A DNA stretch of 64,000 nt from Selaginella tamariscina (GCA_003024785.1 PUQB01000459.1:124001-188000), one strand, 5' to 3'. Positions 11,454 to 24,989 are shown, counted from the stretch's first letter. Notes: a model not told the origin generated them from the sequence alone. Made by a program: numbers and translations.

Positions 11454-12254
11454 TCACTTTGTAAACATGAATAATGACTTTTAATTCAGTTGTTATTTTT
11501 TAATTTGGTAAATTTTATTTTAACTGTTAGGTTTATTCATGTTGGCTAATTCTTAACCTGCGATTTTATTTTTAAGTTAACTCTTAATTTAATTATATCT
11601 TTAACCTTCTTAGGTTTACCCTAATATATCAACCGTCGTATAGGCATTGATTATACATGACATAGCACACGTACAGATTAACTTAGGATATATAATTTAG
11701 AATATTATTTCTTATTAATGTGGACATACGCCTAGACAGTTAATTTATCGCCTCGTTTTATATATATCCGTGGGGATGGTCTATATCCAGGAACATATCC
11801 TATAGTACGGGACGTATCCTATCCATACGGCAGCACGAACGCACTGGCACCTGTTACCTTGGTGTACCCATGGCAAACAACCTGAAAATACAATATAAAT
11901 ATATATATATATTCCACACTCACACGCACATATACATAAAGACAAAAGAACAACACACGTATATTGGTGGGGTACATTTTCTAAACATTCATATAAAAAT
12001 GTATGTTACTAAAGCTTACAAAGATACAAACACACCCACACATTATATATATACACATTATGAGAGAGGTATGTGTACTTTTCTCTTACAACTATATATG
12101 ACAAAACCACACTTGGCACCGGGTGGTATGCACTATATTTTTGTATCTAAGTTTGTATACAAATGTCTCGGCAAGCGAAGAAAACATGAAAAGGTTACCT
12201 CTGAAGACAGAATATTTCTAATATGTACATATTTAAATAAGATATATACGTAGA

Positions 12255-12375
12255 ACACATACGGCGACGTAACCTTCTTCTGTAATGTAGTGGTAACCGT
12301 ACTGGGACCTTATATATATACTGTATATAGCTTTGGTGCATTTTATTTAAGTATGCTAGAAAAAAAGAACCTGTA
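12255..12375. repeat. Dispersed degenerate repeat, family A (other copies about 12990-13070 and 15735-15865)
   Basis: The words GGCGACGTAACC, TTCTGTAATGTAGTGG and a TATGCTAGAAAA-like end occur in the same order here and at 15735-15865. Part of the unit (CTTCTGTAATGTTTACG ... TATGCTAAAAAAAGAACC) recurs at about 12990-13070. The copies are strongly diverged. No termini or target duplications could be defined. Confidence 0.6.
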
Positions 12376-12629
12376 ATATACTGATTTGATTTCAGTATTA
12401 TATAAGCCATATTATGGTGCTTTTGGCAACATTTAATTATTTTATATTTGCACAATAGCTTGCCCCTTACAACACATCAATTAGTTTAATGATTGTTTTT
12501 AATTATCCGTAAGCAAATTTGCATGTTCGCTTTTTAAGGTACAAGGTTTCTTTCTCACTAGCAGAGAATATAATTATTAAACCGTTACTTGTCTGTCAAC
12601 TTGTTCTCCACACACTATATCTAACAAGT

Positions 12630-12900
12630 TTAAATAAGGACCGTTGGATTTTATTATCCATGACTATCCATATTTCATTTGCAAATGTTGGCAAGTTCCA
12701 TGAAAAATTAAACACTGTCTCCTGGATTCGTTAGAATATTTGAAAAGTTCTAAAAGAACTTATCATTTTAATATTAAATTTCGAAAAAGAATAAAAGATC
12801 ATAACCGTTTACGACGTTCTTTAGTTCACACGTGCCATCTTTATACGTATGCAGCATGTGTTCTACGGTAGTATAATCATTATAATGCGGCCTAGTTAAA
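12630..12900. repeat. Dispersed degenerate repeat, family B (second copy about 13315-13600)
   Basis: The words ACCGTTGGATTTT(A/G)TTATCCATG and AACCGTTTACGACGTTC followed by CACACGTG and CATGTGTT appear in the same order in both places. Copies are diverged, and the second one contains the palindrome at 13371-13481 between its two conserved halves. Confidence 0.65.
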
Positions 12901-13370
12901 TTAAAAAGTGTTAAATATTTAGTAATTTAAGTGTAAATATAATTACACATGGAATTAGGAAAGAGATTGTATTGAACACGTGATCTGAAAACCTATTTAT
13001 CTTCTGTAATGTTTACGTTTTCACATTTTTATATATTTAATAAGTTTATACGCTATGCTAAAAAAAGAACCTAATTATCCAAGTAAATAAGCATTATTCT
13101 GGCAAGAATATAATTAAAATAAATTAATTTACGTACTATTCTATCTACTGTCTGTCTTTTCATTAAAGATGTCCACGTATTTGTTGTATATTACTTATGA
13201 CCAACTTTTATCTTAGGACCTACTTAAAAGTTAATAGATTTATTAGACTGGAAAAAATATAATTAACATATTTACTGTTCATTTTTTCACTCTCTTCCAC
13301 ACATCCCTATCATAAATCATAATGACCGTTGGATTTTGTTATCCATGGTTCGTAGAACCATTATAACAAT

Positions 13371-13481
13371 TTAATATTTTTTTATAAATAAAGTGGTATA
13401 GAACTTTACAAATATTCTATTACATAAATAATAGAATATTTGTAAAGTTCTATACCATTTTATTTATAAAAAAAATATTAA
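13371..13481. repeat. Long near-perfect palindrome, 52-bp arms, 6-bp loop
   Basis: Left arm 13371-13422 (core GTGGTATAGAACTTTACAAA) and right arm 13429-13481 are reverse complements apart from an A/T-run length change and one mismatch, separated by CATAAA. The transcript would fold into a strong hairpin. It may be a small hairpin-type MITE or an inverted duplication inside family-B repeat; no clear TA or other duplication was established. Confidence 0.85.
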
Positions 13482-14141
13482 ATTTAGAACAAACAACGAT
13501 CGGATCACTTCAGAACCGTTTACGACGTTCCACACGTGGAACCTCCTGTACGTACGTAACATGTGTTTTACCCCAGTAGAATAATATACACATCACTTTG
13601 TACATGTTTCACGATTGAAAGCTGGCTAGAACAATCCATATTAATTACCTAAATTAAAGTGTTAACATATTTAAGTAAATATGTATTTAAATATGTAATT
13701 ACACAAGCTAATTAATATAATTCCATTGCATATTATTTAACTACCTTAGAATATGTCGTATTAACTACATGCACTTACATGGGTTAAACTTCAAATCCAA
13801 ATGAAATTATCGTTTTCAAAATATTCCTATCATATTTATTAAAATCATATTATCATAAATTAAAATTTTCCTTTAAGGAATGTGTATTTTAATTAATTAA
13901 AATAAACGTTATTATTATTATTATGTGTTGTTTAAACATCCTTTGCGCCCCTATACAGGAGAATAAAGAAAAATGAATATACTGAAGAATCTTTATTTCG
14001 TCAAAGACTATAGGCTAAAACATAAAACCCTGTGTTTGCTGCACCGGGCTTACTTAGAGATTGCAACAGGTGCTCTCTCTCATCCTACGAGCGCGCACGC
14101 AGAGCTTATCATTATCTTATTTGGGTTGTTTTTAAGTCTTT

Positions 14142-14186
14142 GTTTTCAAGAAATAATGGAGGCCTCAGCTTCATCTGATGTTCATA

Positions 14187-14281
<95 letters not shown>

Positions 14282-14376
14282 GAGACCTTATGAACATCAG
14301 ATGAAGCTGAGGCCTCCATTATATTCTTGAAAACAAATAATGGAGGCCTCAGCTTCTCTGATGTTCATAAGGTCTC
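14142..14376. repeat. Inverted plus direct repeats of a 45-bp unit around (CT)n/(GA)n tracts
   Basis: A unit starting TTTTCAAGAA and containing ATGGAGGCCTCAGCTTCATC occurs at 14142-14190, reverse-complemented at 14285-14334, and again in direct orientation (with a 3-bp deletion) at 14337-14376. The first two are joined by (CT)n(AT)n(GA)n, so the whole forms a giant hairpin; the third is followed by another (CT)n tract to about 14424. The unit contains an ATG followed by eleven codons (MEASASSDVHK) and a GT, so it could be a former first exon; that is speculation. Confidence 0.8.
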
Positions 14377-14386
14377 TCTCTTCTCT

Positions 14387-14442
<56 letters not shown>

Positions 14443-14582
14443 CAACACACACACACACTTACTTTCATGTATTTAGCCCCCAGTGCCATAGTTTTTAAAC
14501 TGAAACACACTTTCTTAATGTTTATATATATACATATCAAAATTCATCTCTAGTTAACTTTAAATTTAATAATTTATTATAG

Positions 14583-16580
14583 TTGAATCACTTATATCAA
14601 CTGGGCTTGGTAGCTTCGTGGGTAACTCTTCATCAGCGTTCTGCAAATGAAGACCCTACAACAGGTTTGCAAATCGAACAGTTCTTTGCTTCTATATTAA
14701 AAGCAGTACACGGTATACCGGGGCCATGTGTAGCAATTGCAATATTAGAGGGTCTACAGATTGTAAGGTATACAGAATAGTGTGTGTGTGTGTGTGTGTT
14801 TAATTTAACTATGTTTTAAAGTTTTAAAACAAAATGCATATGAAACATTAAATCTTAAACATTAAATTCTTGAGTACACTCATAATTATATACGGACTCA
14901 AGATATATATATAAGTATGTATATTATTTATATACATGAATTATATATTAAATGCAGGAAATCGTTGTAGCCTGCAACAGAAAGTGGAAACACAGAGAAG
15001 AAACAGTGGCAGTCGATTTCATTGGTAATTTGATACGGTGTCAGACTGAAGAGGAGGTCGTGAAGCTTCATTAGAGACCACACTACTAAAGCCTTGGAGA
15101 AAAGGTATTTTATCGTTTGGAATACACATTTATACAGTATATATTATATACATTGAATTCTTTATAAAGTTTTTAATTTATATTTAACAGATGGAAGCTC
15201 TTGTAATTGTCCATCTCCAAATGCTTCGTACAAACAATGATCCAGATGCAGAAAAATATATCCAATTGTATTTCAAAATCAGACAGAGTGGAACCCACAC
15301 TAAGTAAACAGGCTGAAACTTTCTATGATGCCGCAGTAACAACACTTAATGAAATACCCCAATGTATTTTAAAATTGGGGTAAGTATAATAAATATATAT
15401 ATATATTATATTCATATATATAAGTTTATTATTTATATTATATTGTATATATATAACTAATATATTTTATTAATTTTATTAATTATAGACATGAATTGGG
15501 AAGATAGGCCATATGGTTATCAGAAAGAAGTCTTATGTCCAAGGAAACCACGTAATATGTATCAATTCGACAGAGGACTGCACAGTAAGAACGAAGACAT
15601 GTATCGACATAATCAACGATGTTCTTAAATCCATCGGGAAAGAACCGTTTCAGGTATGTGTTGTAATACATGTGTATGTTTTATATATGCATGTATTATC
15701 CTTATGTTACATCTGTAATACTGACTTCTCGCACTCCGTAGGCGACGTAACCATTTCTGTAATGTAGTGGCTTTCTATATACAGTGTATATCTTTGTGTA
15801 AATACGTGGTGCATTTCCACGTTTTTATATGTTTAAGTCTATATGTCATGCTAGAAAAGTATGCTGAGTAGCCCATGTTGTGCTTAAAAAATAATTAAAA
15901 TGGCAACATTTGTATGATACGTAGAAACTATATACATAAAGTAAATTATTACATCAATAGTCAATAACTGCAACCACGGTATATACGCCATCTTATATAG
16001 TGCGATATGCATAAACAGGCGACCAGTGACAATGACAAGGAGATTATGGAGAAGAACAGAAAGTTTACTCTACGCCAACATTGCGAACTTGTAGCCTGCG
16101 AATGGTTTGTTGAACAGGTAATGTTTATGTATACATATGTAATTCAATATAAGCTATTAAAGTATTACATGCACACAAAATGCTATAAACTACTTATTTA
16201 TTTATTATATATATACAATAAATACAGGTTGAGGCGGGAAGAGTCACTAATGACGAGAATTTCTTTCTCGGAATTTCCAGGTGTGTTGTAGAAGTTGTTC
16301 GTTGGTTATTGACTACTACAATAACGAGATTCTTCCTAAGCTACGAGAAAGAGGATTCAATTGTGGTAGTATAATAGTGTTGACGGGCCGCGGGAAAAAG
16401 AGTTTCCAAGAATGGTATGTACCCCAGAGGACTGAACACTGAGACATTCCGTACGACATTAACGCAAGATTATTACAAAACTATAATTCAGTACGTGCTA
16501 GGGCCACGAGACTATGGTTATTTTTCGGATAGTTTGTTCATTCCCATGAACAAATCGGATGAAGAACGCCCCAGTCTTGA
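14583..16580 (+). pseudogene. Exon-like blocks of an unrecognised, probably degraded gene
   Basis: Several plus-strand blocks with good splice borders and protein-like composition lie in AT-rich, intron-like DNA. They are 14583-14762 (exactly 60 codons, with PTTGLQIEQFFASILKAVHG), 14958-15067 (EIVVACNRKWKHREETVAVD, in frame after the first), 15190-15378 (MEALVIVHLQMLRTNNDPDA, then a frame change), 15489-15653, 16019-16117 (NRKFTLRQHCELVACEWFVE) and 16228 to about 16580 (VIDYYNNEILPKLRERGF and LGPRDYGYFSDSLFIP in different frames). The last blocks need frameshifts, so the gene is probably broken. I do not recognise the family. The first blocks have the feel of a helical-repeat protein, but I would not assign one. 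Confidence 0.35.
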
Positions 16581-16909
16581 ACAGGTAAGCGTATATATAT
16601 ATGTAAGTTATGAGTGTGTTTGTGTAGGTGTGTCTTACTGCTTTATATAGATAATGGAGAAGAAAACAACAAGGAGATGACGAAGAGAAGAACAAAGAGG
16701 AAGTTCATTTACACCATAAGTTTTACTTATTACAACATGTGATATATTACAGAGTGGAGATTGAGAACAAGGCCTTAGATCTATACATGGACTAACCATG
16801 ATTTTACAGGGAGAAGGCACTAGCAAATACCAAAATACTTGGTAAGCGGTGCATTAAGAGTAAGTCACAGCTTGTACAACCTCAAGAGGCAACCTACATC
16901 TGTTTTCTA

Positions 16910-17480
<571 letters not shown>

Positions 17481-19032
17481 ATGCTATGAAATTGAAGCAG
17501 TTTTATGGCGGCCTTAATTGTTTAGCTTACATTAATTTTATCCTTTACCATACGTGGACATGAAATAACCGTGTTCTTTAAATCAAGGCTAGTCTAAATA
17601 TTTTCAAATGTTGACTATGACAACACAAAAAAACAATAAATTAAAAGAGTTTATTATTAATATTTAATATTTATATATAATTATATCTTTATTTTTGTAA
17701 ATATAGTATGTAAATGTTTTTTTATTTATTTCTATTATTATAAATGGCTGCAAACAGTGTTCTAGCAATAAATTTTTTTGAAAACTTTAATCAATTAAAA
17801 CATCACACATACATACATACAAACAATACATGCATCATGTTTTATGATTTACTAATTTATAATTTAATTTCTAGAGAAGGGAAAAGGTCTCGTATTCTTT
17901 CCTTAAAAGAATTTTTGAATTGTTTTAGTTTATGGTACTATAACATTAATAAATCAAAACTATTATAAATTATATTAAATATTTACAATTATTTATTGTT
18001 TCCAAAACATACAGGACATTATATAAATATTCTTAAACTAACTCTTAATTCATGTTCAGTAAAATGTAGCAGTACAGAGGGAGATAATCAAATCTAGCAT
18101 ATACCATAAATATTCAGATAATATATATTATTATCATATAAAAAGTAGCATTTTAATTCTCTATAAGCTTTACATTGTAGCAGTATCATCATATGGCCAT
18201 TTTCTTACTTTATGACTTAACTCGCAGTCTTGAAAAACCTGTATGAAAATTTGAAGTTTATTTTATCTCGTAAAACGAGCTCTTCTTTTATTGTACTATA
18301 TGATTAATATATAAAAGCTAATATATATTCGTAGAATAAATAAAATATATAATTTTTTAAAATATTTATAATATATTGATTATATATATATAATATAATA
18401 TTTACATATAAAATTTCAATATATAGAATAAATTATATATACTGCAAAGCATGACCATTAGACCCGAGAGTACATGTGCATTGCAAAATGTCCATACACA
18501 AACAAAAAAGAATGCAGGATTCTAGTATGTACATAAAATTTTACTTATCTTTTAAATTTTAATCAAATAAAACATAATACTTTAAAGCTTTACATTATTT
18601 TCCTTGCGTTATAACTTGATTGCCTTCAGAAGAGAGATCAAAAATCATACACATGTATCAAATATGTATCATGCACACACCTTGTGTTTATAAATAAGAT
18701 ATGGAACATTAATATATGTACATATACACATTATTTTGATTTATACTTATGCACAAATTCTCCCCCAAGTGTGTATGTATCTGGCTGTGGTGCTAATCCA
18801 TAGATAGGTTTCTATCTGTGTGTGTGTGAATATAGAGGCAATTTGTTTTCATTAATATAGACAAAAACTATATGAAATTAGTGTACATGGTCCACTCTAT
18901 CAAATTAAATAGTTTAAAACTTTTTTATTGGGATAAATTCTAAATCGTTTTAAAGTTTTAATAATTTATTAAGACTTGAAATCTTCTCGTTAAGGTCAGT
19001 TTTATTTAAATCTATCAAGGTCATGTAATGTG

Positions 19033-19066
<34 letters not shown>

Positions 19067-21480
19067 TTAATTTTTAATGTTTAATCATATGTGAATTTGG
19101 TTATTTATGAATCAGGTTACTCAATATACCAAAAACATATATTTCAAATAATAAAATAAACTTTTATTACTGACTTCAATATACCATACACTTGAACAAG
19201 TTCAGTCTTGTAATGGCGCATGTTGTATATGGATATGGATAACGTACACACATTTGTACACACCAAATGTTGAAGTCCTTAATTGTATATACATGCTGAT
19301 CTCCTCTCTCTCTCTCATACACACCACATACACGCACTCACGCACACACCAAACAAAATGAAAACTTATTGTGTAGGATTACAATGCAAGTTATAATGTT
19401 ATTATTGATTTATAAATTTCAACAAAATTTACTCATTTTCACACTGAAATTTGAAATACATATTTGTTATTGTACCTATATCAAAATTTGGATTGATAAC
19501 TAACAATTGACATTATTTCATGTTTAGCTAGTTGCCGTTTAAAATCATCTTAACGATAAGACACAACACAAACTAGAGTAAAAATTCCCAGAATAATATA
19601 AAACTCTGTATAGTAATGTTTTAATTATATAAAAGTTATGTTATGATCACGTGGTTTTATATATATGCTTTTATAGTAAAAAAAACCCATTCACTATTAT
19701 TTTTATTACTTAAAATATCTAAAATTGGTAAATTAAATTAATTATGAATATTCTATACAATATATTATATGATATTTATATATAATTTCAAATTTTGATA
19801 TAATTATATATATTAATATGACTAACTACAATTTAATTTAAGAGCAATTTAAAATCTTTTAGTAAAACCTTGTAAAATCATTTTAATATTATAAAACTTA
19901 TTTAATCCCATTTAGATATTTCCTTTTTAAACCAGTTTTGAAAATTGTTTACCAAAAAATTCTTTGTTGAAATTACTATTGAATATTGCAGAAGTCATAT
20001 TCAACAAAGTTTTACATTTTTGGAATTTAATCTTCTTTAAAATATATTTGTTGACATGTTTAATTCTACACATTTCACTTTAATCAGTAAAAGAAGCGTT
20101 GGAGACTCTCTCTCACACACACACATTGTCACGTATGTAGAATGCATCTACTAGCTAATTTCCCATCCATAGTAGTAGTAATTATTATATTGGAAGCTAA
20201 TAATATATAAAATTGATTTAAACAATTTTACAAGACAATAACTTGGCACGTGCTATAGGATATTTATTATATTTTGGATATATAAATCTTTCGAATAAAA
20301 GTTTGAATTTTGTACTTTTTAATAATAAAATTATCATTTCCTTTTGATCGCAGCACATAGAGAAAATCACATATTTATTGAAAACTTTTCTTATAAATAA
20401 TTTGGATTATATGTCATATCCTATAACTTCTCCGGATATTCTCAATGATAAGTTTATAAATTTTTTTAACATTTAAATGTGCATAATGTATAAATAAGGA
20501 TTAATTATTATAAATTAAATCATTAGATAAATAAGGATTAGAACTTTTCGTAAATTTCTACACTAACATAAGTTTATTTTCTATCATGAATACACATGCA
20601 AAACAAAAAAGAAAAAAAAAATGAGTATAATATATTTGATTATATTCACAGTTGGATTGTTCACAGTCTCATTTTCCTCTTGCACAAATCCGCTTGTAAA
20701 AATCACTGTGTGTGTGTGAGAGAGAGTGTGAGTGTCATCGCCTGAACAAACTTGTCAAGAATATTCACCTGATAATTGTTTTCAATAGAGGGAAATGCTT
20801 ATAATACTTATAAGAGCTCTCTCTCTCTCACACACACACACACTCAGTGCCTTATTTAGCAAACTCCTGGCCTGTATGAATGTCAAGTCCTTGTAACTTA
20901 CTTGTATTAAATTACTTTTATATACGTTATTGTTATACATGTTGGACATGCTATAGAATACAAAATAAAACTTGCTTGTGTTAGGTGCTAAACGTGGTTG
21001 ATCATGTTAAGGATTTATAAAGTTTTGTTTATTCTATTTTAAGTTTTTATGATCATGATAATGGTTTATTTTCTATAATAAACCCGATGTGTTCAATGAT
21101 TATATAAACTGGATTCTCATAAAATGAATTATTTAACAAATATTCTTTTTAAATTAAAACATTTTTAAGATTTTAAAATCTTAAATGCAACTTCAGGAAT
21201 CAATGTATAGAATGTTATCCCTGTTCAAGTTTTAAAGCAAAGATTTTTTTAAATAAACTTTTTAGACATCTATTAACTGTAAACTAAATATACAGTATTC
21301 TCCATTAATAACATTATTTATATTAATCTATTTGCTTATTATGAGAAAGTATATTTTTTATGCATAGAGTAATCAGGATCTATAAAGAGATATTGAATGT
21401 TGTTCTGTCGTGTAATTCTGTCTGAGTATCATATGATGAATACAAGCATACTCCTATACATATAATAAATTATTCTATGC
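17481..21480. other. AT-rich intergenic DNA
   Basis: No supported gene. The block has short (TA)n, (CA)n and (CT)n tracts (about 19035-19065, 19300-19335, 20100-20125, 20810-20845). Nothing else was recognised. Confidence 0.55.
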
Positions 21481-21496
21481 CACATATATAACAGAG

Positions 21497-21648
21497 TTAT
21501 GGATTGGCTGGTGACTTAATAAAGGCAGAACAGGTTATATATGACATAATTGAGGCCAGTATAATAAGCTCGTTCATGAAAGCTAAACAAGCCATTAAGG
21601 TATGTTATATATATATATACTTTCATTATACATATAACTATACTTATA

Positions 21649-21693
<45 letters not shown>

Positions 21694-21840
21694 GCGAGGA
21701 ATTGGCTAGATAAGGCAGTTGACAGCGGGAATGTGAGCGTGGAGATGTGAATGCAGTTATAGATGGATATTTAAAAGAGTTACTAACAGGTTTAATACCT
21801 TCATGGGGCTGGAAACTTACACAGGACACTACACCACAAG
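21497..21840 (+). pseudogene. Exon-like blocks, unrecognised
   Basis: A block near 21497-21600 encodes GLAGDLIKAEQVIYDIIEAS followed by SFMKAKQAIK and a GTATGT donor. After a (TA)n-filled intron, AG at about 21694 opens a block with ARNWLDKAVDSGN. Continuing it in a neighbouring frame gives GDVNAVIDGYLKELLTGLIP and then WGWKLTQ. The need for a frame change suggests decay. No family was recognised. Confidence 0.3.
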
Positions 21841-21854
21841 TCTTAGAAACATAA

Positions 21855-22105
21855 GTGTGTGTGTCTGTGTGTGTGTGATATTCCGTACATTATACCCAAA
21901 CCGTATATGCATATAGATAGACTACACATACACAATACCATATGTACGAATAGACGTACATACATACATGTGTGTGTGTGTGTGTGTGATATTCCGTACA
22001 TTTTACCTGCCGATATGCATATAGATAGACTACACATACACATACCATATGTACGAATATAGTTACATAAGAGACGTACATACATACATGTGTATATGTA
22101 TTAAT
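21855..22105. repeat. Tandem repeat, two units of about 120 bp with (GT)n
   Basis: Two units each contain (GT)n followed by GATATTCCGTACATT, CATATAGATAGACTACACAT and GACGTACATACATACATG. They are separated by about 115-120 bp and are closely similar, with a small insertion in the second. Confidence 0.8.
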
Positions 22106-22156
22106 GCTGATTAAATATATAAATTAATGCACACATTCATACATGTGTATGTATAG

Positions 22157-22882
22157 GACTCCAAGCTGGTGATTGTGAATAATGTGTTAGAACGATTATG
22201 TCTCTAACCGAGCTTAAAAAGCATTCAAGAAAGCTGTTTAGCAAGCTTAGGCAGGAGTTAAACCCACGCTGGGCTCGTTCTTTTGCAGATGTGTTTGTGA
22301 ATCACCTCCACGTGTTCGGGTACGTGTGTATATGTGTGTTTTTTAATGCATAAACACATTCAAGTAACTTATCCTTTAGTGGAGATATATATAGAGAGAT
22401 ATATACACACACATATATAATCCTGTCACAAGATGATGATGGCGATATTGCTAGATACAAAGATGTATCCTCTCTCTCGTTGGTATAGCTATTACAACCG
22501 TAGGACCCGTGTACCTGAGGGTTTGTGTAACAGCATAGAATACATTCATTTATGTTAACTAGCAATATATAACAAAACATAGCTGTGAAGTACCTGAGAA
22601 TATATACACACGCCTATATATATGTTTGAGGCACACACATGTATATGTGTGTGTGTGTGTGTATGTTTGTGTGTTTAGAGTGTCACACACGCATACACAC
22701 TTAACAGGTACGTGCGTGAGGCAGAGTTTTATCAAGTGTATCCAAGGGGAATATAGGAGAATTGGCAAGACGCATGGTTTATATGGCTACAAAATAGAGT
22801 CAAGGTACAGCTTAACGAGCGGGTTAATTAAGTCCAGGAAGAAACTTAAGCAGGGTTTAACAGGCCAGAGAGAGTTATTATA
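22157..22882 (+). pseudogene. Exon-like blocks, unrecognised; partly repeated at 27.77-27.92 kb
   Basis: The block 22200-22320 reads MSLTELKKHSRKLFSKLRQE and continues to a FADVFVNHLHVFG-like end. Block 22715-22882 reads KCIQGEYRRIGKTHGLYGYK and ends at a stop at 22880. The DNA word AGGCAGGAGTTAAAC and the following CTTTTGCAGATGTG...GTGAAT word have relatives at about 27790-27890, with the first part inverted. The blocks are protein-like but unrecognised; they may belong to an old repeat rather than a host gene. Confidence 0.3.
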
Positions 22883-23879
22883 GTATGTGGATATTCCACG
22901 GAGAGGAGTAAAGAGTAATACACACGGTTAATAGGTTTATGTGTGAAGGAAACTTGTTTAGAGATTGGCTTATGGAAGAGCAAGTTGTTAGGGAGCTGTG
23001 TGTGTGCGTGTAGACTTACGGTCTGCCACAAGAAGTAAAACAGACCGATACATACAGGCTAGAAAGAAAATAAACTAACAAATCTGCATAGTTTAAACTA
23101 TGTAAATCTAAATTGAAATATTACAAGTTCAAAATATAACTTTAAAATTTAAAATTTTATTGTAAGTTCAATCTCAATTCTTTTTAGATTGTGAATCATG
23201 GTTTAATTTATGAGGAAGTCAAAAAGACATCCTGTGTTGTTCCAGGTTTAATTTAATCTCAATATAATATAAAGAAACAAGTTGTTAAGAATGCATTCGT
23301 TTATAGTATTACATTAACCACAGGTAGGACAGGTTATTTTGAGCCCAGGTATATATGCACGTTTGTAACTAAAGTGGCGCGATATATGAAAATGGGAATA
23401 TAAAATAAATTACTAATTAATACTTAAGTTTTAATTATTAATTAATTATTTAATTAATATGTAATTAAGCCTTAAATATTAATTAATTAATAAATTAATC
23501 CTTCAATAACCTTACTTAGTAAGGAATATTCTTAAAATATCTTAGAATATTCATATTATTTTAAAAATAGTTTACAATAATTAAAAAATATTAAACATAA
23601 TTAAAATGAAATCATTTTCTTATCAACATGTTAATTTTTTTATAAATACTTTCTTCCTATTATAAAGAAATCTTCTCATTTTAAATCATCACTCTCCGGA
23701 TTAATCGAATCATTTTGGTGAATATCTCAATGTTGTTGCCACCACTAACACTCTCACAAATGCAATTGGAGTTACCATCCTTGTTAATATATAAGATGTA
23801 ATAAGAGAAGGTCTGCATAAAGGCTCATTTAAAAATTGACGTTCTTTAAAAAATATTATAAAGCCCCGGTTGTTATCCT
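22883..23879. other. AT-rich intergenic DNA
   Basis: No gene is supported. TTAATTAATT-type words are common around 23400-23510. Confidence 0.5.
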
Positions 23880-24560
23880 TCATTTTATAAAATTCAAAAT
23901 CAGAGAAAGAAAAGCTTTAGGAAAGGTTTGATATAGTAAATACTGCTCATAAAAGTTTTCGAGATTCTTCTTTCTGAGGCACGTATCTAAGTAGTTCACT
24001 AGCTTATCCATGATATTGATATCAGAATATGAGTTGAAAGTGATTGGATGAATACAAGCAATGTTTTGATTGAGCATAGCCTTCTGAGGAGAGTCGTCTA
24101 CCATTAACATATGTGTGTTCTTCATTATCCTTAACTGATTGATCTTCATGAACCCAATAACTCTTTCATTCTTGAAGAAGTATGACTTGCTTTCTTTCTT
24201 ATATTGTGAAATTCGAGGGTTTATAACATATTCGCTGGTTAAAATCTAATCTTACGAATCACCTCTTTTGTAACATTACAATGTTTCTTAAGCAAATTCA
24301 GCAGCGGTGTCAAGTTATGAATCTGCATGCATGACTAAATCCCCACAAGTGCACCCATCTCCTTAAGCTTTTGAAAGAGACGGTTCAATCCTGGACAAAA
24401 AAATATATCATATCGAAATTTACCATGACAAGAAATGAAATCTTCTTGTTTGATTTCTTTTTTCTATCTCGGGCCTTTGTCGATGAAGCAGAACACCATT
24501 GACATTTAACAACACAATATGCCATGGGTAACATGGGGTAGCGTTGCCTCTTGAATGCTT
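23880..24560 (-). pseudogene. FCP1/NIF-type (HAD) phosphatase domain, degraded
   Basis: On the minus strand, near 24520, the frame reads VLLNVNGVLLHR, which resembles the HAD motif I block of plant FCP1-domain proteins (usually LLDLNGLL or DLDGTL). It continues after frame changes through CPGLNRLFQKLKEMGALVGI followed by a stop, then KNTHMLMVDDSPQKAML. The latter matches the motif III/IV block (LLVDDSPYK) of this family, and a helical tail to 23880 ends at a stop. FCP1/SCP-type enzymes dephosphorylate phosphoserine, classically on the RNA polymerase II tail. Here the motif I aspartates are replaced, and stops and frameshifts interrupt the reading, so it is a relic. No introns are evident, so a retrocopy is possible. 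Confidence 0.6.
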
Positions 24561-24989
24561 TGCAACTCATTGTTTGCTCCCTTTCACATTTATTTATTAA
24601 CAATATATCGTTGCCTATCCCTTTATCATTAATTGTACATCATCCTTACAAGATTCAGATATTGAAGGTGCTGAAAAAAGTGATTTAGGAACTAAAGCCA
24701 ATAGAAATAGTGATGAAAAAACTGAAGTGTCCCTATAGTAACGATGTTTTGAGCTGCATTATTATCATGAACTTTGTCATTCTGACATGTGGCACAAGAA
24801 ATTTTTGCCAAACCCCTCTCTTACCTCATGGCAATGCTGAAAATCCATATTTTCAACTGTTTCATTACATTTGCAAAATGATAATTAGCTAACCTTATAA
24901 TTATCAAGGTATATTATTTATCTTGTTAATGTGTGACCCATGTTTGAACTAAAAGCTTCATTAATCTTTGAGAATTTATTTTCTGTACA

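Larger units (their letters stand above)
9298..13968. other. AT-rich intergenic DNA with microsatellites and degenerate repeats
   Basis: No convincing gene was found; short open frames here are built on microsatellites ((CA)n, (TA)n, TATG words). Items that stand out are listed separately: an interstitial telomere tract, dispersed degenerate repeats and a long palindrome. There is also an (AC)n run at about 10969-10996. Confidence 0.55.

Noticed and set aside
22200..22330. Assignment of the KLFSKLRQE-type block to a known domain
   Set aside because: It gave no confident family resemblance; it is kept as unrecognised.
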